Made by a program: the position numbers and the translations under genes. From Alistipes sp. ZOR0009 (GTDB taxonomy: Bacteria > Bacteroidota > Bacteroidia > Bacteroidales > ZOR0009): a DNA stretch of 43,740 bases. The stretch is from assembly GCF_000798815.1 (NCBI RefSeq), contig NZ_JTLD01000045.1, forward strand, positions 1 to 43,740. The letters run 5' to 3'. Shown piece by piece: positions 1-7,950 of the stretch. Below the pieces are notes generated by a model. That model had not been told where the DNA came from, did no database searches, and worked only from the letters and a program-made list of their open reading frames with translations. The first letter of the stretch is position 1. Each line of letters opens with the position of its first letter.

Positions 1-2
1 AG

Positions 3-75
3 AGCGGAAGACGAGATTCGAACTCGCGACCCTCAGCTTGGAAGGCTGATGCTCTACCAACTGAGCTACTTCCGC
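3..75 (-). tRNA. tRNA-Gly (anticodon TCC)
   Basis: Read on the minus strand, this 73-nt stretch folds as a cloverleaf. The 7-bp acceptor stem is GCGGAAG with CTTCCGC, the anticodon stem is TCAGC/GCTGA around the loop CTTCCAA, and the T arm contains GTTCGAATC. The anticodon is TCC, which reads glycine codons GGA/GGG. CCA is not encoded. It lies 6 nt downstream of tRNA-Tyr and is probably co-transcribed with it. In Bacteroidales such tRNAs often precede tuf, which would lie outside the left edge (inference). Confidence 0.95.
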
Positions 76-81
76 AATTTT

Positions 82-167
82 TGGTGGGGAGAGCAGGATT
101 CGAACCTACGAAGACATAAGTCAGCAGATTTACAGTCTGCCCCAGTTGGCCGCTTTGGTATCTCCCC
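82..167 (-). tRNA. tRNA-Tyr (anticodon GTA)
   Basis: Minus-strand class II tRNA of 86 nt including an encoded CCA (82-84). The acceptor stem is GGGGAGA/TCTCCCC. The anticodon stem is GCAGA/TCTGC around CTGTAAA, giving anticodon GTA (tyrosine). The long variable arm is typical of bacterial tRNA-Tyr. The encoded CCA contrasts with the neighbouring tRNA-Gly, which lacks it. Confidence 0.95.
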
Positions 168-234
168 AACCTACAATGAACCTCCTAATTTGCAATTAGT
201 ATGCCTAACACGTACTATTGCCAATTTCGGTGGG

Positions 235-265
235 CAAATGTATAAATAATTTATTACACCGCAAA
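235..265 (-). promoter_or_regulatory. Bacteroidota-type promoter of the tRNA-Tyr/tRNA-Gly operon
   Basis: On the minus strand there is a -33 TTTG (complement of 262-265), a 19-nt spacer and a -7 box TACATTTG (complement of 235-242) that matches TAnnTTTG. Initiation would fall near 228, about 60 nt before mature tRNA-Tyr. It is the best match to the consensus in the window. Confidence 0.7.
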
Positions 266-381
266 GGTCTATTCTGCTTTATTTATTTTTTTCTTTTAAA
301 GCAGTTAGGCCCATTCGGTGAGCGCCCCAAAAGTACAAAATAAAAACTAAAGATTGCTCTTAATATTCAGCTAATTTAAAA

Positions 382-409
382 AAAAGGAGGGTGCTTATCA
401 CCCTCCTCT
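382..409 (-). terminator. Rho-independent terminator after hpf
   Basis: The stem GGAGGGTG/CACCCTCC (386-393 with 399-406, 5-nt loop) is followed on the minus strand by a run of eight or more T. It sits 18 nt beyond the hpf stop codon and ends the rpsU-xer-hpf group. Confidence 0.85.
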
Positions 410-426
410 CCTCATTACATTATGAT

Positions 427-726
427 CTACATTTTTTTTGCCTTATCCTTTGTTTTAGGCAGTAAAACTTTCAACTTGTCAATACAAAGATCCAGCGCTT
501 CTTCAAATTTAGACGCTTGCTTTTCTACAAAAAGTTCGTTTCCTGGTATTAGTATCCGAACCTCAACCTTCTTATTTCCGGTTTCTGTATTTGCCTCCAA
601 TTTTAAATATGCCTCAATGGTGGTTATTTCATCATAGTACTTGTCTAATTTTACAAGTTTCCCTTCGACATAGTCAACAAGCTTCTTGTCGGCGTCGAAC
701 TTAATTGATTGAATTTTGATGTTCAT
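427..726 (-). CDS. hpf: Ribosome hibernation-promoting factor, short HPF/YfiA family
   Basis: The product has 99 residues and begins MNIKIQSIKFDADKKLVDYV. It has the beta-alpha-beta-beta-beta-alpha layout of the HPF/RaiA domain, including the 'K-L-x-K-L-x-K-Y' helix around residues 20-30 and the C-terminal amphipathic helix 'FEEALDLCIDKLKVLL'. Family members bind the 30S A/P-site region and silence ribosomes in stationary phase. At 99 residues it is the short form without the C-terminal dimerisation domain of long HPF. An AGGAGG element lies a few bases upstream of the ATG, which is unusual in a phylum that rarely uses Shine-Dalgarno sites. It lies 14 nt after the Xer recombinase gene, so co-transcription with rpsU and xer is likely. 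Confidence 0.93.
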   Translation of the reverse strand: MNIKIQSIKFDADKKLVDYVEGKLVKLDKYYDEITTIEAYLKLEANTETGNKKVEVRILIPGNELFVEKQASKFEEALDLCIDKLKVLLPKTKDKAKKM

Positions 727-740
727 ATAAAACCTCCTAA

Positions 741-1628
741 CTATTTTGAATCAGCTCTTGGATGAGCCTTTCTATAGGCATTCTGGATCTTTTCTAGCGT
801 ATTGTGCGTGTAAATCTGGGTAGTGCCAATTGATGCATGTCCCAGCATCTCTTTTATGCTAACCAAATCTGCGCCATAATCCAACAAATGCGTAGCAAAC
901 GTATGTCGAAGCACATGAGGGCTTTTTTTCCCTTTTACTCCTGCAATTTTAAGCTGCTCCTTCACTATTCGTTCAACGAGCTTAGGGTATATTTGTTCTC
1001 CCTTTGCCGTTAAAAACAGGTAAGGTTGCGCATCTGAAAAGAACTCTGTCCTTTCGCTAATATAGCATTTAATTAGGGATAATGTGCCTGGTAGTAACGG
1101 AATTTTTCGCTCTTTTCGCCCTTTTCCAAGGACTTTTAACGTTTTTTCTTCCATGCTAATATCGCCAAGCTGTAAGGCTACCAATTCGGCCCTTCGAATA
1201 CCACTAGCATATAGCAACTCCACAATGAGAACATTCCGCAATTTCAAAAAATCACAGTCCTCATCAACTTCATCTAAAAAATGAATTGCTGTATTTTCGT
1301 CAATGAAAGAAGGTAGGCGTTTAGGCTGCTTGAGATGGATAACCTTCGCTGTCGGATTTTTTTTGACAGCACCAATCCGCCTTAGATAGGTGTAAAAACT
1401 GCGTATAGATGCAATTTTTCGATTAATAGAGGTCGCCATCACACCTGCTTCTGCTAAAGAAGCAACCCAACCTCGAACAAGCAGAGAGGTTACTTCCGAC
1501 GGATCAAAATTAGAAGGAGTATAACCTAAAAAATCCACAAACTGTAAAATGTCCGTTTTATAGGCATTTACAGTATGTGGAGAATATCTTTTTTCCGCAA
1601 GAAGGTATTGTTCGAATCGTGCTATCAT
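741..1628 (-). CDS. xerC: Tyrosine recombinase XerC/XerD
   Basis: The product is a 295-residue tyrosine recombinase with an N-terminal SAM-like core-binding domain (about 1-90) and a C-terminal catalytic domain. The catalytic set is complete: R145 in 'ASGIRRAE', H238 and R241 in 'HVLRHTFATH', H264 in 'MLGHASIGTT' and Y273 in 'QIYTH'. Length and the lack of an Arm domain fit the housekeeping Xer proteins that resolve chromosome dimers at dif, rather than a phage integrase. It lies between rpsU and hpf, an arrangement I recall from other Bacteroidales. XerC and XerD cannot be separated without a tree. Confidence 0.92.
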   Translation of the reverse strand: MIARFEQYLLAEKRYSPHTVNAYKTDILQFVDFLGYTPSNFDPSEVTSLLVRGWVASLAEAGVMATSINRKIASIRSFYTYLRRIGAVKKNPTAKVIHLKQPKRLPSFIDENTAIHFLDEVDEDCDFLKLRNVLIVELLYASGIRRAELVALQLGDISMEEKTLKVLGKGRKERKIPLLPGTLSLIKCYISERTEFFSDAQPYLFLTAKGEQIYPKLVERIVKEQLKIAGVKGKKSPHVLRHTFATHLLDYGADLVSIKEMLGHASIGTTQIYTHNTLEKIQNAYRKAHPRADSK

Positions 1629-1684
1629 ATGCCTAAGTTACCAAAAAAAATGGAAACAAGGCAAACTATTAGCAATTTCGAATA

Positions 1685-1876
1685 TTATTCCTCAACACGT
1701 TGAAGTTGCTGAATATAGATAGCCTTTTTTACTTGCTCGCGGCGCTCTACTGATGGCTTTGTAAAGTATTGACGATTTCTCAACTCCTTCAAGATGCCAG
1801 TCTTCTCAAATTTTCTCTTAAACTTTTTAAGAGCCTTCTCAATGTTTTCTCCTTCTTTAATTGGAACGATTATCAT
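1685..1876 (-). CDS. rpsU: 30S ribosomal protein S21
   Basis: The product is a 63-residue basic protein starting MIIVPIKEGENIEKALKKFK and carrying the 'FKRKFEKTGILKELRNRQYF' signature of bS21. Length is normal for Bacteroidota S21. S21 sits near the anti-Shine-Dalgarno end of 16S rRNA. In this phylum it takes part in occluding the anti-SD, which fits the scarcity of SD sites here (known for the phylum, not shown by this sequence). It is the first gene of the group rpsU-xer-hpf and has its own -7 box upstream. Confidence 0.96.
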   Translation of the reverse strand: MIIVPIKEGENIEKALKKFKRKFEKTGILKELRNRQYFTKPSVERREQVKKAIYIQQLQRVEE

Positions 1877-1901
1877 GGTTACAGTTTTTGTTTTCGAGCT
1901 G

Positions 1902-1932
1902 CAAAGCTATTAAAAATCCAATTCAAAAACAA
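1902..1932 (-). promoter_or_regulatory. Promoter of rpsU-xer-hpf
   Basis: The minus-strand -7 box is TAGCTTTG (complement of 1902-1909), an exact TAnnTTTG match. A partial -33 (CTTG, at about 1930-1933) lies 20 nt further upstream. The start codon of rpsU follows about 26 nt downstream of the box. Confidence 0.55.
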
Positions 1933-1950
1933 GAGTTTTCTCATCTTTAA

Positions 1951-2850
1951 TCAATTTGAACAATCTAGATAGTCTTTTAGCTTATTTGAACACTCCGGTG
2001 TGATGATTTTATTTGTTACAAGTTCCTGGATATTAATGATCATCCCCTTCTTTGTTCGGTAGTATATTATATTCCTAGCTTGGTAAGCAGTCAAGTAAGG
2101 ATGCTTTCTCAACTCCTCGTAACTAATGCTATTAATTTTTATTTTTACGATAGGCGACGGGGCCTTGAGCTGCAATCTTAACCCCTCGTACCGAGAGGAA
2201 TCCACGCCAAAAACCTCTAAAAGCTGCTCATTACTTACAAAACCTCCTAACCTATCCCGATACGCAACAATACGTTTAGCAATAACAGCACCAACTCCCT
2301 TTAGCATCACAAGTTCAGCCGTATCAGCCTTATTTATATCCAAACAAACAGGCTTGTAGGCTTTTGAAAAGCGGATAGATGTATCTTTAGCAGGGAAATT
2401 AATACGGATGAATGGTTCCAATCGCAAAAACATATCTTCACTTACCACAAAAATCTTTTGAAAATCAGATTTGCACCTAAAAACACCGCCTTTAAGCCTA
2501 TACCGCTCAATTACATCTGCCTGCTTACGAGTAAAACCCATTTGTTGAAAATCAGCAACAGTTGCAGTATTCGGGTCAAAATCAAATAAAATGAATTTAT
2601 TGCCTCCAGAACGACTGTTGGGATACTTGCTTCTATCTGCAGTCCTGCTTTTCTGCCACTCCATTTCGATGACTTTCGACTCAAACTCATCAATTTTATG
2701 TTGCACTGGAGCAGTTAAATGCAAGGTGGGCTTTGGCCTATACAGCACCTGAAAGAGGGCTACAATCACAATCAGAGCTAAAAGAATTATAATTCCTTTC
2801 TGCTCCCATTTTGAAAAGGCCAAAAACTCTTTCAGAAATCGCCTCAACAT
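1951..2850 (-). CDS. ComEA-like helix-hairpin-helix protein, membrane anchored
   Basis: The product has 299 residues. A cytoplasmic start 'MLRRFLKEFLAFSKWEQKG' is followed by one transmembrane segment (about 20-37). After a variable linker come repeated HhH modules. One is at about 90-150 ('FDPNTATVADFQQMGFTRKQ'). A canonical ComEA module lies at about 172-225 ('DINKADTAELVMLKGVGAVI' followed by 'AKRIVAYRDRLGGF'). A third degenerate one is at about 235-295. HhH units bind DNA non-specifically. In this phylum these proteins are annotated ComEA-like, but a role in DNA uptake is unproven. The gene starts 10 nt after the tamL stop codon, so the two are probably one transcript. Confidence 0.85.
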   Translation of the reverse strand: MLRRFLKEFLAFSKWEQKGIIILLALIVIVALFQVLYRPKPTLHLTAPVQHKIDEFESKVIEMEWQKSRTADRSKYPNSRSGGNKFILFDFDPNTATVADFQQMGFTRKQADVIERYRLKGGVFRCKSDFQKIFVVSEDMFLRLEPFIRINFPAKDTSIRFSKAYKPVCLDINKADTAELVMLKGVGAVIAKRIVAYRDRLGGFVSNEQLLEVFGVDSSRYEGLRLQLKAPSPIVKIKINSISYEELRKHPYLTAYQARNIIYYRTKKGMIINIQELVTNKIITPECSNKLKDYLDCSN

Positions 2851-2860
2851 AACGTTTTAA

Positions 2861-5221
2861 TTAAAAAGGATAACCAATACCAATATGATACGAAATATCT
2901 CGCCTAGAAAACCCATTTGCAGGCAAAAATCGCTTCCCTTCCTCTTTTGACGGATCAAACATCCGAAAACCAGAATCTAAACGAACGATTAGATATCCCA
3001 AATTCAGACGAAGCCCAACCCCCGCGTCGGCTGCTAGCTGCTTATAGAAGGAGTCTATATGAAAAACAACGTATTTAGAAGCATCTTCACCCAACTTATT
3101 TCGAGGCAAAAACCAAATATTTCCCACGTCGGCAAAAAGAGCGCCTTCGAAGGACCAAAAAAGCTTATAGCGGTATTCTACATTACCTTCTATCTTAAAA
3201 TCACCGATTTGGAATAACCTATTTTTATCATCATTTTCGGGCAATGCTCCTGGACCAAGTGTTCGTACCTGCCAACCTCTCATGCTATTGGCACCACCTA
3301 CGTAAAAATAACGTTCGTAAGGAAGTGCTGTTGCATTACCATAAGGGAATGCCGCCCCTATTTGAATCCTATAAACCAACCGATTCTTTGAATCTAACCG
3401 AGCATTATATACTGTCGTAAAATCAACAGAAAAAAACTGAGAATAAGGCATTCCCCAAATTAGGTAAGATTCAGAACCATCCGTCAACTTTCCCTTCTTT
3501 AGCCCAGAGTTAAAAAGACTCACAACATTTCCTGCAAGTTCAGCATTTAATGTAGCATAATAATAGCTACCTAATCCGCTTATTTTTTGATTATTATATG
3601 TAATAGAAAATTTTCCAGAGGAAATAAAATGGTCAGAAAAAGCAGTTCGTAAAAGCAGCTGATCTTTTAAATAATCGTACAACTTATCATCGTTATACAT
3701 CTTAATGATATTAAGATTGATAGGACTATACGAAACGGAAACATTTTGGTTCATCATCCAGTTATATCCGAAACCAAAGTTTAGCAAATTTCGAGTATAA
3801 ATCGTTCGACTCTGGTAGTTATATCCAACCGAAAATTGGGTTCTTGGTGCATTCGTTTTAAACAGCTTGCTAATATTAAAGGGCATCAAAAATCGAGGAA
3901 TATTTATCGATGCACTCACCCCCAACTCCGTAGATTGACTCAGTTCTGTAGCAGTACTTCCATCTATGCGCCGCGAAAAAGGGATGGAGCCATTAAGGTT
4001 AATATTAAAAAGTTCGGCCCCTTTAAACAAATTGCGATGCATGTACCCTAGATTCCCTTCAAGCCCCCAATAGTCTGAAGATAGATACATTTCACCTTCG
4101 AGCTTATAGCCTTGGCTAGGCATTGGAGAGAGGTAAATATTACAAGCCAACTCCTTCGGTTGTACAAATGTTACTAGAGCAGTATCCATTTCTGCTTTTC
4201 GACTATTTTCAACGGAACTAAACTGGATGTCTGTGGTTCTAAATATTTTAAGATCCGAAAAGTTGTCATCTGTTTCGCTTCGTGCTTTTTGGCTGTAAAA
4301 ATCACCAGGTCTGATTTTAAGAGCACGTAGAACTAAATTTGGGGTCACATTTCTTGGCCCATTGCTCCAAATGCTAACCCCGTCAACTCTATTCTCTACA
4401 AAACTATTCAGATAGCTTTTATTTGTCAAAGCCTCAACTCTATCATAGTTCGTAAATACATTAACTTCCTTGATGGTATACTTTTCGTGCACCTGCTCGC
4501 GAGTTGAATCTGCAATTGTGCTGTACACCATTGGATTTTTCACGATTTGAGTAATACTCACTTCCCTATTTCCAACGGTAGAATCGGCTTCGTAAACTAC
4601 GTAGGTTTTATTGAAGAAGAAGTATCCTTTATTTCTTAGCAACAAGGCAACCCGCTCGCGTTCCTTCTCCAGCATGTCCGTATCAAAGATCATCTTCGCA
4701 TGCAAAAATGATGATAGGGAGTCCTTTTTTATGATTTGGGATAACGAAGAATCGCCAACTACCTGCATCTTCTTAATTCGATATGGACGGTTTGTTTTTA
4801 CATCCACAAAAACACTGGCCTTTGCTCCTTCAAACACAACAGTGTCTTTTACAACAGCATTATAATACCCTTTTGATTTTAAATATAGGCGTACGCTGTT
4901 CACAGATGTTTCATAAAGAGTAGAATCAAAAATAACAGGAGCTTCGCCCAACTTTTGAAAAGTTTTGTTGAACCAACGCTTTAGCCGCGTATTGCCGGTG
5001 CTATCCGACATGCTATAAATCCAAGTAGAGAAAGGGATTCCCACAAACTTTTTGATTGGCTTTTGCTGCAAAACTCCCTCAACTGCACTTTTGCTCACTT
5101 TTTTGTTATCGATATTCACCTTCACCCTCGAAAGCAGGTACTCCCCCTTTGGCACAAACTTAGTCGAAGAGCAGCTGGCTAGTAAGGCTATGAGCAAAAT
5201 AGTATAAAGATAGTTTTTCAC
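2861..5221 (-). CDS. tamL: TamL-type Omp85 outer-membrane lipoprotein (BamA/TamA family)
   Basis: The protein has about 786 residues. The N-terminus (VKNYLYTILLIALLASC) is a lipoprotein signal with lipobox LASC, so the mature protein starts at Cys17. POTRA-like modules follow (about 25-420). The C-terminal half is a 16-strand Omp85 barrel with the signature 'RYFYVGGANSMRGWQVRTLG' near residues 645-664 and a C-terminal aromatic 'YPF'. TamL is the lipidated TamA homologue of Bacteroidota and inserts outer-membrane proteins together with TamB. No tamB is next to it here. No ATG start is available: GTG at 5221 gives the best signal peptide, and GTG at 5227 is the alternative. Confidence 0.88.
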   Translation of the reverse strand: MKNYLYTILLIALLASCSSTKFVPKGEYLLSRVKVNIDNKKVSKSAVEGVLQQKPIKKFVGIPFSTWIYSMSDSTGNTRLKRWFNKTFQKLGEAPVIFDSTLYETSVNSVRLYLKSKGYYNAVVKDTVVFEGAKASVFVDVKTNRPYRIKKMQVVGDSSLSQIIKKDSLSSFLHAKMIFDTDMLEKERERVALLLRNKGYFFFNKTYVVYEADSTVGNREVSITQIVKNPMVYSTIADSTREQVHEKYTIKEVNVFTNYDRVEALTNKSYLNSFVENRVDGVSIWSNGPRNVTPNLVLRALKIRPGDFYSQKARSETDDNFSDLKIFRTTDIQFSSVENSRKAEMDTALVTFVQPKELACNIYLSPMPSQGYKLEGEMYLSSDYWGLEGNLGYMHRNLFKGAELFNINLNGSIPFSRRIDGSTATELSQSTELGVSASINIPRFLMPFNISKLFKTNAPRTQFSVGYNYQSRTIYTRNLLNFGFGYNWMMNQNVSVSYSPINLNIIKMYNDDKLYDYLKDQLLLRTAFSDHFISSGKFSITYNNQKISGLGSYYYATLNAELAGNVVSLFNSGLKKGKLTDGSESYLIWGMPYSQFFSVDFTTVYNARLDSKNRLVYRIQIGAAFPYGNATALPYERYFYVGGANSMRGWQVRTLGPGALPENDDKNRLFQIGDFKIEGNVEYRYKLFWSFEGALFADVGNIWFLPRNKLGEDASKYVVFHIDSFYKQLAADAGVGLRLNLGYLIVRLDSGFRMFDPSKEEGKRFLPANGFSRRDISYHIGIGYPF

Positions 5222-5242
5222 AAGCACACAATTTCTTTATAA

Positions 5243-5272
5243 CAAAAATAATGGGATAGAATTAAAAACCAA
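5243..5272 (-). promoter_or_regulatory. Promoter of tamL
   Basis: The minus-strand -7 box is TATTTTTG (complement of 5243-5250) with GTTG (near TTTG) 19 nt upstream. The predicted start near 5236 leaves a very short leader before the GTG at 5221, which favours that start over 5227. Confidence 0.55.
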
Positions 5273-5280
5273 CCATAAGA

Positions 5281-5309
5281 AAAGAAAAATGCTCGATTCA
5301 CATCGAGCA
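5281..5309 (-). terminator. Intrinsic terminator of the candidate small RNA upstream of tamL
   Basis: The stem TGCTCGAT/ATCGAGCA (5290-5297 with 5302-5309, 4-nt loop) is followed on the minus strand by TTTTTCTTT. It lies upstream of the tamL promoter box, so it ends a separate transcript or could act as an attenuator for tamL. Confidence 0.75.
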
Positions 5310-5430
5310 CTTTCAACCTCTAAACACCATTGCTACATTTAGTAGCGAAGTTAACCACTTATCTATTAGCCTGTAGAGTTGAGAAACAACATCTACAAAG
5401 TTTAACTGGGCATTACGCTTAATTAAACCT
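5283..5430 (-). ncRNA. Candidate small structured RNA, rod-like (possibly 6S-type)
   Basis: This stretch of about 148 nt has no plausible ORF but has its own -7 box (TATTTTTG, complement of 5435-5442) and ends in an intrinsic terminator. It folds as a rod. The outer pairing is AGTTAAACTT (5398-5407) with AAGTggTTAACT (5349-5360). An apical hairpin GTAGA.GTTG/CAAC.TCTAC spans 373-396 of the 5 kb block (5373-5396), and an asymmetric bubble lies between them. A further small hairpin GCTAC/GTAGC (5332-5346) sits on the 3' side. A long stem with a central bubble and a 3'-side hairpin is the general plan of 6S RNA, but I cannot confirm the family. No convincing -33 box is visible. Confidence 0.45.
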
Positions 5431-5615
5431 GCGACAAAAATACAATTTTATTTGAATTCTTTGCTTTTTTCAAAAAAAAAGTCCAATCAGAAGAAAAGAT
5501 TTGCACTCAGCAGAGACTACTAAGAATCAAACATTTGCTATCGTGTAACCTTTCGAAAGCATTCCAAACTCTGCAAATAATCAAGATTATTATAACTTTA
5601 CCTCAAAAATCAGGA

Positions 5616-6371
5616 ATGACAAAGAAGGAAATTGCCGATATTAGACGATTGTCTCAGAAAAAACAGCGAGTTGAGCAGGGTGTTTTTGTTGCGGAAGGAA
5701 CTAAGGCCATTAAAGAAATCATGCTAGCAGGCCTTTCTGCAAAAAAAATGTTCATCACCTCGCAAAGCCTAGCTAAAGAATTTCCGAGAATCGCATTTAA
5801 AGAGGTTATTTCTGAGGAAGAGATGAAAAAAATCTCATTCCTTCAAACACCATCTAGCAGCCTTGCCCTATTTAATATACCTCAGATGCCCACTCTGGCT
5901 AAACTTCCTGAGAAAGAACTCACTCTAATACTAGATGGCATTCAAGATCCAGGCAACCTAGGAACCATTATAAGATTAGCTGATTGGTTTGGCATCAACA
6001 CCATTATTTGCAGCGAGGCAAGCGCAGACTGCTATAACCCCAAGGTAGTACAAGCCACAATGGGGGCTATCGCCAGAATTAATATCATTTATAGAGATTT
6101 AGTAAGCCTTTTGAGGGATGCTCAGCAACGCTCTATTCCAATTTACGGCACCTTTATGGAAGGAGAAAACATATATAGTTCAGCCCTATCGCCCTCTGGC
6201 GCCCTAGTTATGGGAAACGAAGGATCTGGAATATCCCCTGAAATAGAGGCATTAGTATCCCATAAAGTAACCATTCCATCGTTCAAAAAAGAAAATGTGG
6301 AATCGCTAAATGTTGCGATTGCCACATCAATATGCTGCTCGGAGTTTCGGCGCAGGGGACTTTCTATTTAG
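5616..6371 (+). CDS. TrmH/SpoU-family RNA 2'-O-methyltransferase
   Basis: The product is a 251-residue SPOUT methyltransferase that uses SAM to methylate a ribose 2'-OH in rRNA or tRNA. The N-terminal substrate-binding domain (about 1-100) contains 'EGTKAIKEIM'. The SPOUT knot domain has motif 1 'LDGIQDPGNLGTIIRLADWF' (about 110-129), motif 2 'ALVMGNEGSGISPEIE' (about 200-215) and motif 3 'IPSFKKENVESLNVAIATSI' (about 221-240). These are the usual N, E and S/N catalytic positions. The open frame extends further upstream to 5535, but the ATG at 5616 matches the family start. The 3' end overlaps the convergent FAD-protein gene by 8 nt. The exact RNA target is unknown. Confidence 0.88.
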   Translation: MTKKEIADIRRLSQKKQRVEQGVFVAEGTKAIKEIMLAGLSAKKMFITSQSLAKEFPRIAFKEVISEEEMKKISFLQTPSSSLALFNIPQMPTLAKLPEKELTLILDGIQDPGNLGTIIRLADWFGINTIICSEASADCYNPKVVQATMGAIARINIIYRDLVSLLRDAQQRSIPIYGTFMEGENIYSSALSPSGALVMGNEGSGISPEIEALVSHKVTIPSFKKENVESLNVAIATSICCSEFRRRGLSI

Positions 6372-7920
6372 CCCAAGTTACAAACGCTTCTGCGACACGT
6401 TCTCCGTCTATTGCGGCAGATACTATACCACCTGCATAACCAGCACCTTCGGCACATGGAAACAGACCGCTGATCTGAGGGTGCTGCAATGTCGATGGAT
6501 CACGAGGAATTCTTACTGGCGAGGATGTTCGAGATTCAACCCCAAGAATAAGAGCCTCACTTGTTACAAAGCCTTTCATTTTATTATCAAAAGCCTTAAA
6601 TCCTTCCTGTAGCCTTTGCCCAATCCCCCAAGGCAACCACTTATGCATGTCCGACGAGGTTACACCAGGATGGTAGGATGTTTTTACTAATTCTGATGAT
6701 GTTTTCCCTTGAACAAAATCGGACAACCGCTGAGCTGGAGATACAACCCCATTCCCGCCTTTTTCAAATGCCATTTTTTCCAAATCCATCTGCATTTGCA
6801 ATCCTGCTAATGGGCCATACTGGGCATATTCGGCAAAATCTTCTACCCGAATTTCGACAACAATACCTGAGTTAGCAAATTTAGAATTACGTAAAGAGGG
6901 AGACATTCCATTAACAACAACCTCATTACGATTTGTGGCAGCTGGAACTATAAATCCGCCTGGGCACATACAAAAAGAGTAAACACCTCGGCCAGCAACC
7001 TGCTGCACTATGCTATATGCAGCGGCAGGTAAGTACTCTCCCCTCGCTGGCATGTGATACTGAATTGAATCAATCAGCTCCTGCTGGTGCTCCACTCGAA
7101 CCCCCATAGCAAAAGATTTAGGCTCAAGCAGAATACCTTTGCGATGAAGTAGCTCATAAATATCTCTAGCAGAGTGCCCCGTAGCAAGAATAACCGCTTT
7201 CCCTAAGACGGTCTCTCCTCCTGCTGTTTTTACCCCTTTAATGGTACCATCTTTAACAATTACATCGTTTACACGCACCCCAAAATGAACCTGACCGCCT
7301 GCATTAAGAATTGTATTTCGGATGTTTGCAATTATTCGTGGTAGAACATTGGTTCCAATGTGAGGATGGGCATCCTCCAATATATTTTCGTCAGCGCCAT
7401 GAAAACACAAAGTTTCTAGCGCCTTTCTATAATCACCTCTTTTTTTAGAACGGGTATACAGCTTCCCATCAGAGAATGTACCTGCTCCGCCTTCTCCAAA
7501 GGAGTAGTTAGAGTCTACATTTATAGGCTGATTCCTATTTAACTGGGCTACATCTCTTTTTCTGTTCGAGACATCATTACCCCGCTCTAGCACAATTGGC
7601 TTAAAGCCTAGCTCAATCAGACGCAATGCTGCAAATAGTCCAGCAGGTCCTGATCCTACAATAACAACCTCATCCTTATGCGAGACATCAGGATAATCAA
7701 ACTTATATGAAAACGTTTCAGGAATTACCTCATCGACATACACCTGTACTCCCATGTTAACCTTTACCGCTTTTCCTCGAGCATCTATAGAGCGCCTAAC
7801 CACTCGTACAAAGGCTATATTATGAGGATCGACATTAAGGGTTTTCGCAATTATTGGCAGGTAGTACTGCTTATCAGACGCCTGTTTAGGTGTAAGGATA
7901 AGATTCAATTCTTGTGGCAT
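6364..7920 (-). CDS. FAD-dependent oxidoreductase of the conserved 'FAD-dehydrogenase' family
   Basis: The product is a 518-residue cytosolic flavoprotein. An N-terminal basic alpha/beta module (about 1-80) precedes the Rossmann FAD site 'VVIVGSGPAGLFAALRLIEL' (about 86-105). A Gly-rich 'YSFGEGGAGTFSDGKLYTR' motif lies near 140. The C-terminal 'FPCAEGAGYAGGIVSAAIDG' is the FAD-closing motif of the HI0933/GidA-like superfamily. I recognise the architecture from widespread bacterial proteins annotated only as NAD(P)/FAD-dependent oxidoreductase; the substrate is unknown. It is the last of a minus-strand run with menG and porT (30-nt gap to porT). Confidence 0.85.
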   Translation of the reverse strand: MPQELNLILTPKQASDKQYYLPIIAKTLNVDPHNIAFVRVVRRSIDARGKAVKVNMGVQVYVDEVIPETFSYKFDYPDVSHKDEVVIVGSGPAGLFAALRLIELGFKPIVLERGNDVSNRKRDVAQLNRNQPINVDSNYSFGEGGAGTFSDGKLYTRSKKRGDYRKALETLCFHGADENILEDAHPHIGTNVLPRIIANIRNTILNAGGQVHFGVRVNDVIVKDGTIKGVKTAGGETVLGKAVILATGHSARDIYELLHRKGILLEPKSFAMGVRVEHQQELIDSIQYHMPARGEYLPAAAYSIVQQVAGRGVYSFCMCPGGFIVPAATNRNEVVVNGMSPSLRNSKFANSGIVVEIRVEDFAEYAQYGPLAGLQMQMDLEKMAFEKGGNGVVSPAQRLSDFVQGKTSSELVKTSYHPGVTSSDMHKWLPWGIGQRLQEGFKAFDNKMKGFVTSEALILGVESRTSSPVRIPRDPSTLQHPQISGLFPCAEGAGYAGGIVSAAIDGERVAEAFVTWAK

Positions 7921-7950
7921 TGCTATAGATTTTGCAACAAAGGTAGAAAA

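Noticed and set aside
741-1628. Xer recombinase considered as a mobile-element integrase next to tRNA genes
   Set aside because: Length, lack of an Arm domain and position between rpsU and hpf indicate the housekeeping enzyme.
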